A stretch of 24,528 nt of DNA, taken from the NCBI GenBank assembly GCA_039649115.1, contig JBBWZQ010000149.1, forward strand, positions 1 to 24,528, given 5' to 3'. How positions within the stretch are numbered: the first letter of the stretch is position 1; the number at the start of each line of letters is the position of its first letter. Of this stretch, positions 23,664 to 24,528 are shown in pieces. The translations under genes were made by a program, and so were the position numbers. A model generated the notes under the pieces. That model was not told the origin of the DNA. It worked only from the letters and a program-made list of their open reading frames with translations, and made no database searches. Source of the DNA: DATEJJ01 sp039649115. GTDB taxonomy: Bacteria; Actinomycetota; Actinomycetes; Mycobacteriales; Micromonosporaceae.

Positions 23664-23693
23664 ACGCTACCGGTCGCCCGTACCGCCCGTCAT
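23664..23693 (-). promoter_or_regulatory. Promoter of the methyltransferase-MMPL pair
   Basis: Minus strand: -35-like ATGACG (23693-23688), 18-nt spacer, -10 TAGCGT (23669-23664), then 6 nt to ATG 23657. Confidence 0.5.
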
Positions 23694-23701
23694 GCCGGTC
23701 C

Positions 23702-23730
23702 ATATGTGCTCTGGTAGATATGTGCTCTGG
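23702..23730. repeat. Two direct repeats of ATATGTGCTCTGG
   Basis: Exact 13-bp copies at 23702-23714 and 23718-23730, 16-bp period. They lie between the methyltransferase promoter (leftward) and the -10-like box of a tiny rightward ORF. A tandem regulator-binding site is possible. Confidence 0.55.
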
Positions 23731-23762
23731 CCGATCCTCGCCGCCGCCGGCACTATTACGGT

Positions 23763-23807
23763 GTGACGAAGCAGGCCATACGGTGGGTAGTGGTCGTGTT
23801 CGGCTGA
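23763..23807 (+). other. 14-codon ORF, possible remnant or leader peptide
   Basis: GTG ACG AAG CAG ... TGA encodes 14 residues (MTKQAIRWVVVVFG with GTG read as Met). CACTAT lies exactly 6 nt before the GTG, as at leaderless genes here. The sequence resembles the beginning of short single-helix actinobacterial proteins but stops after the first hydrophobic turn. It may be a decayed gene, a true microprotein or chance. Confidence 0.25.
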
Positions 23808-23814
23808 TGCTGGG

Positions 23815-23830
23815 CCTGACCCGGGTCAGG
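23815..23830 (-). terminator. Palindrome immediately after the CBM35 gene
   Basis: CCTGACCCGGGTCAGG, a perfect 16-bp palindrome starting right after the TGA of the minus-strand CBM35 gene. As RNA it gives a 6-bp stem with a CCGG loop. Confidence 0.5.
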
Positions 23831-24463
23831 TCACCGGCGTTGGACGGCGATGCGGTCCAGGTCCGGTCCGTACGCCTTGCCGGCGGCGTCGCTGAACCGG
23901 ATCGTGTTGGTACCCGCGGCGAGCGCCACCGTCGCGCGCACCGTGCCGATCCTGTCCGCGCTGCGCAGCGGCTGGAACGTGAGCATCCCCGAGGCGTGGC
24001 CGTCGACCGACAGGGCCAGCCGGCGCGCCCTCCCGCCGGCGAGCAGGTAGTAGACCGTCAGGGTGTACCTGCCCGCGGCGGGTGCGGTGACCGCGCCGAA
24101 CGTCAGGTCTCCCGCCGAGGTGCCGTGCCCGACGCGGGTGACCACCAGCCCGCCGGAGGCACCCGCGACGGTGCGCAGTCTGGTGGTGGCGCCCAGCGTG
24201 TTGTGCGCCTTGTCCTCCGCCTCGTAGAAGGCGACGGGTGCGGCACCGGCCGCCGGCACCGATGGCGCGGCGGACGCGCGCGGGCTGCCGGTCGCGGCGG
24301 GCGTCGTGCCGACCGGCTCGGGCTGGGCCTGCGCCTGGCTCGGCCGGTACGGCGGCAGCGCGGAGAAGCCGACGACGAGCAGGACCAGGATCAGCGGTAT
24401 GGCCGTGATCAGCAGGTAGAAGACAAGCGGGTTGTCGATGCGCCGCTCTGCCTCGTCTTTCAT
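23831..24463 (-). CDS. Membrane-anchored protein with an extracytoplasmic CBM35-like module
   Basis: 210 residues from ATG 24463; a longer frame from 24520 adds an unlikely low-complexity start. A charged N-terminus (MKDEAERRIDNP) is followed by one transmembrane helix at about 13-35, a Pro/Ala/Ser/Thr linker to about 75, and a beta-sandwich module at about 76-210. The module has the CBM6/CBM35 pattern: YEAED at its start (Ca and fold residues), GASGGLVVTRVG, FGAVTAPAAGRYTLTVYY, RRLALSVDG, LAAGTNTIRF and the closing PDLDRIAV. No catalytic domain is attached, so its role is probably to hold sugars or envelope polymers at the cell surface. TACCTT (24488-24483) upstream gives a very short leader. 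Confidence 0.8.
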   Translation of the reverse strand: MKDEAERRIDNPLVFYLLITAIPLILVLLVVGFSALPPYRPSQAQAQPEPVGTTPAATGSPRASAAPSVPAAGAAPVAFYEAEDKAHNTLGATTRLRTVAGASGGLVVTRVGHGTSAGDLTFGAVTAPAAGRYTLTVYYLLAGGRARRLALSVDGHASGMLTFQPLRSADRIGTVRATVALAAGTNTIRFSDAAGKAYGPDLDRIAVQRR

Positions 24464-24482
24464 CGGATCACCACCAGGATCG

Positions 24483-24488
24483 AAGGTA
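24483..24488 (-). promoter_or_regulatory. Possible -10 box of the CBM35 gene
   Basis: TACCTT on the minus strand, 19 nt before ATG 24463, giving a leader of about 12 nt with a weak GGTGGTGAT ribosome site. Confidence 0.35.
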
Positions 24489-24528
24489 ACACCGGCCGGC
24501 CGGCCGCAACCCTTACTCATTGATTAAT

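Overview
The window is 24.5 kb of high-GC DNA with strong G/C third-position bias, TANNNT-type -10 boxes placed 6-7 nt before start codons, Tat-type leaders and many secreted carbohydrate-active enzymes. This points to a saprophytic filamentous actinomycete, perhaps of the Micromonosporaceae. The family is an inference from gene style only; no rRNA or tRNA gene was seen.

Layout. 1-1017 (-): a D-Ala-D-Ala carboxypeptidase cut by the window edge. 1737-4076 (+): a secreted animal-type heme peroxidase with a C-terminal CBM2, followed by a very strong hairpin. 4489-5373 (+): an Mpo1/DUF962-like membrane protein. 5465-6751 (+): a secreted seven-repeat beta-propeller. 6752-6911 (-): a truncated TetR remnant. 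7091-9409 (+): a GH29 alpha-L-fucosidase, then 9419-10315 (+) an aldo/keto reductase. 11297-13324 (-): a PL4 rhamnogalacturonan lyase with a GH19 chitinase (10355-11254, -) 42 bp behind it. About 13.43-14.42 kb is a non-coding island of tandem repeats and palindromes. 14722-16257 (+): a Tat-exported DyP-like peroxidase. 16538-19705 (+): a GH92 alpha-mannosidase with two F5/8-type-C domains. 19797-19933 (-): a dead P-loop kinase-like gene. 19975-20826 (+): an alpha/beta hydrolase whose end overlaps a convergent MMPL transporter (20795-22942, -), which is preceded by a methyltransferase (22977-23657, -). 23831-24463 (-): a membrane-anchored CBM35 protein.

How it works together. Most of the window is a scavenging secretome aimed at plant and fungal polymers: pectin backbone, fucosylated and mannosylated glycans, chitin, and two peroxidases of unrelated folds, one tethered to polysaccharide by CBM2. 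It is not a PUL-like operon; the genes are mostly single units in both orientations. Promoter architecture splits into two styles. The secreted enzymes carry Shine-Dalgarno leaders, and three of them have LacI-type palindromes with central CG upstream. The intracellular or housekeeping genes (reductase, hydrolase, methyltransferase, Mpo1-like), plus the propeller and the carboxypeptidase, look leaderless.

The most unusual items are the heme peroxidase-CBM2 fusion, the nested palindrome/tandem-repeat island at 13.5-14.1 kb, the three different LacI-type palindromes, two gene remnants at the ends of intact genes, and a 14-codon leaderless-looking ORF behind two 13-bp direct repeats. No defence system, CRISPR array, phage, transposase or secondary-metabolite core gene was seen.
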